Source of the DNA: Planctomycetota bacterium
GTDB lineage: Bacteria > Planctomycetota > Planctomycetia > Gemmatales > Gemmataceae
Assembly: GCA_021781415.1 (NCBI GenBank)
Contig: JAJXWW010000157.1
Span: forward strand, 26,351-90,350
DNA length: 64,000 nucleotides
Direction: 5' to 3'
The notes under the pieces: model-generated
The model's input: the letters and a program-made list of their open reading frames with translations, nothing else
What the model was told of the DNA's origin: nothing
Databases searched by the model: none
Shown: positions 63,465-64,000 of the stretch, in pieces
Numbering within the stretch: the first letter of the stretch is position 1
How the letters are laid out: each line of letters opens with the position of its first letter
Program-made: the position numbers and the translations under genes

Positions 63465-63505
63465 CAAAAAGAAACCCCACGCCGGTTGGGCGTGCCGGCG
63501 TGGGG
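63465..63505 (-). terminator. Intrinsic terminator for the VIT/VWA-like gene
   Basis: CCCCACGCCGG (63475-63485) and CCGGCGTGGGG (63495-63505) form an 11-bp stem. On the minus strand the stem is followed by TTTCTTTTTG (plus-strand CAAAAAGAAA at 63465-63474). This is a textbook intrinsic terminator 27 nt past the stop at 63532. Confidence 0.85.
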
Positions 63506-63531
63506 GAGCGATTGTGATGCCTCAAGGGAGC

Positions 63532-64000
63532 CTATTTCTTGGCGATAAATAGCTTGTCGATCTCGTCGTCGCGGAGATTATCCTTTCCCGTTCCGGTGTC
63601 GATCACCAAGGCCGTTCCATTCGGCGTTACCCAGAGGAGATAGTTGCCGAGACGGAATACGTCGCGCAATTTGGGCTGGCGAGCGAGCAGTTTGAAATAG
63701 GCGTCGCTCTGGGCCTTAATGGTCAACGATGGCATCTTCGGATCGAACGCTTCGTCGATCCAGACGCCGCCGATTTCTAGACAATTGCGACCGAACACCT
63801 GGCGAACGGCCGTCTGCTCGAGCTTCGACTGCGAGCGAAGATTCTGCGTCTGAACGGACAGATCGACGCCAAGTTTGCCGGATTGCACCGCGTCTTGGGC
63901 GCGACGTTGGAGCAACTCGCGGGCGCGGTCGTAGGCTACCTTCTTTTCGCGCGCCTCGCCTATCGCTTTGCCTGCCGACCCCTTGCCGTCGGCATTCTTC
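63532..64000 (-). CDS. C-terminal part of a VIT/VWA-type protein (5' end outside window)
   Basis: The frame is open from 64000 to the stop at 63532 (156 codons), beyond the TTG at 63915 that opens a shorter frame. The C-terminus contains QTAVRQVFGRNCLEIGGVWIDE, then IKAQSDAYFKLL and FRLGNYLLWVTPNGTALVID and ends in DDEIDKLFIAKK. From memory this matches the tail of planctomycete VIT/VWA-domain proteins. The adhesion domain itself is not in the window, so the product call is tentative. Confidence 0.65.
   Translation of the reverse strand, partial: KNADGKGSAGKAIGEAREKKVAYDRARELLQRRAQDAVQSGKLGVDLSVQTQNLRSQSKLEQTAVRQVFGRNCLEIGGVWIDEAFDPKMPSLTIKAQSDAYFKLLARQPKLRDVFRLGNYLLWVTPNGTALVIDTGTGKDNLRDDEIDKLFIAKK

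Overview
The window reads as a planctomycete chromosome, most likely of the Gemmataceae/Gemmatales type. The evidence is the gene content: a giant Ser/Thr kinase with WD40 repeats, a DUF1559-type protein with glycine/proline repeat arrays, a squalene-hopene cyclase with HpnH and HpnG, several Gfo/Idh/MocA proteins (one with a Tat signal), a Uma2 endonuclease, a VIT/VWA-like fragment and an orphan Anbu peptidase. Base composition is moderately GC-rich. No rRNA, CRISPR array or intact insertion sequence was seen.

Layout. 1-2781: a sigma-54 activator (cut by the window edge), a sigma-70 family factor and an MlaD-OmpA fusion, all on the minus strand. 3232-11550 (mostly plus): the repeat-rich DUF1559-like protein, queE, recA, a small membrane protein (minus), a secreted protein, motA and a short motB. 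11607-14924: an accessory patch that starts with the 5' half of a tRNA gene and carries DUF1990, a shortened SDR gene, the UV endonuclease gene uvsE, a broken tspO-like gene joined to an hxlR-like piece, and a truncated old-yellow-enzyme gene. It ends next to an intact tRNA-Arg. 15201-24658: class I fumarase, the WD40 kinase, the Anbu peptidase, an RpoD-like sigma factor (minus) and a receiver-GGDEF protein. 24666-28627 (minus): hopanoid genes shc-hpnH-hpnG.

28868-33315: a second accessory patch with an RHS tip fragment carrying a low-GC C-terminal domain, a putative partner gene, a decayed transposase fragment, small inverted repeats and a tRNA-Val. 33383-47461 (mostly minus): two tatA-like genes, a DUF420 protein, an LpxL-type acyltransferase, pgsA, rimO, sugar epimerase and FAD-oxidoreductase genes overlapping by 4 nt, Uma2, a Tat-exported Gfo/Idh/MocA protein and two tandem membrane GTPases. 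47701-64000: a methyltransferase, a stand-alone LigD N-terminal domain, an aminotransferase, an oxidoreductase, polytopic glycosyltransferase-type membrane proteins (one pair translationally coupled), accA, a GT87-type protein, a second kinase, a ferredoxin-NADP reductase-type enzyme, a Tat-exported TIM-barrel protein and the end of a VIT/VWA-like protein.

Most of the window is ordinary housekeeping and envelope biology: lipid (pgsA, accA, lpxL, hopanoids), cell-surface glycan and signalling genes. The stretches most worth a second look are the RHS/toxin patch, the DNA-damage patch beside the tRNA fragment, the motB without a peptidoglycan-binding domain, and the palindromic AT-rich insert at 55830-56045.
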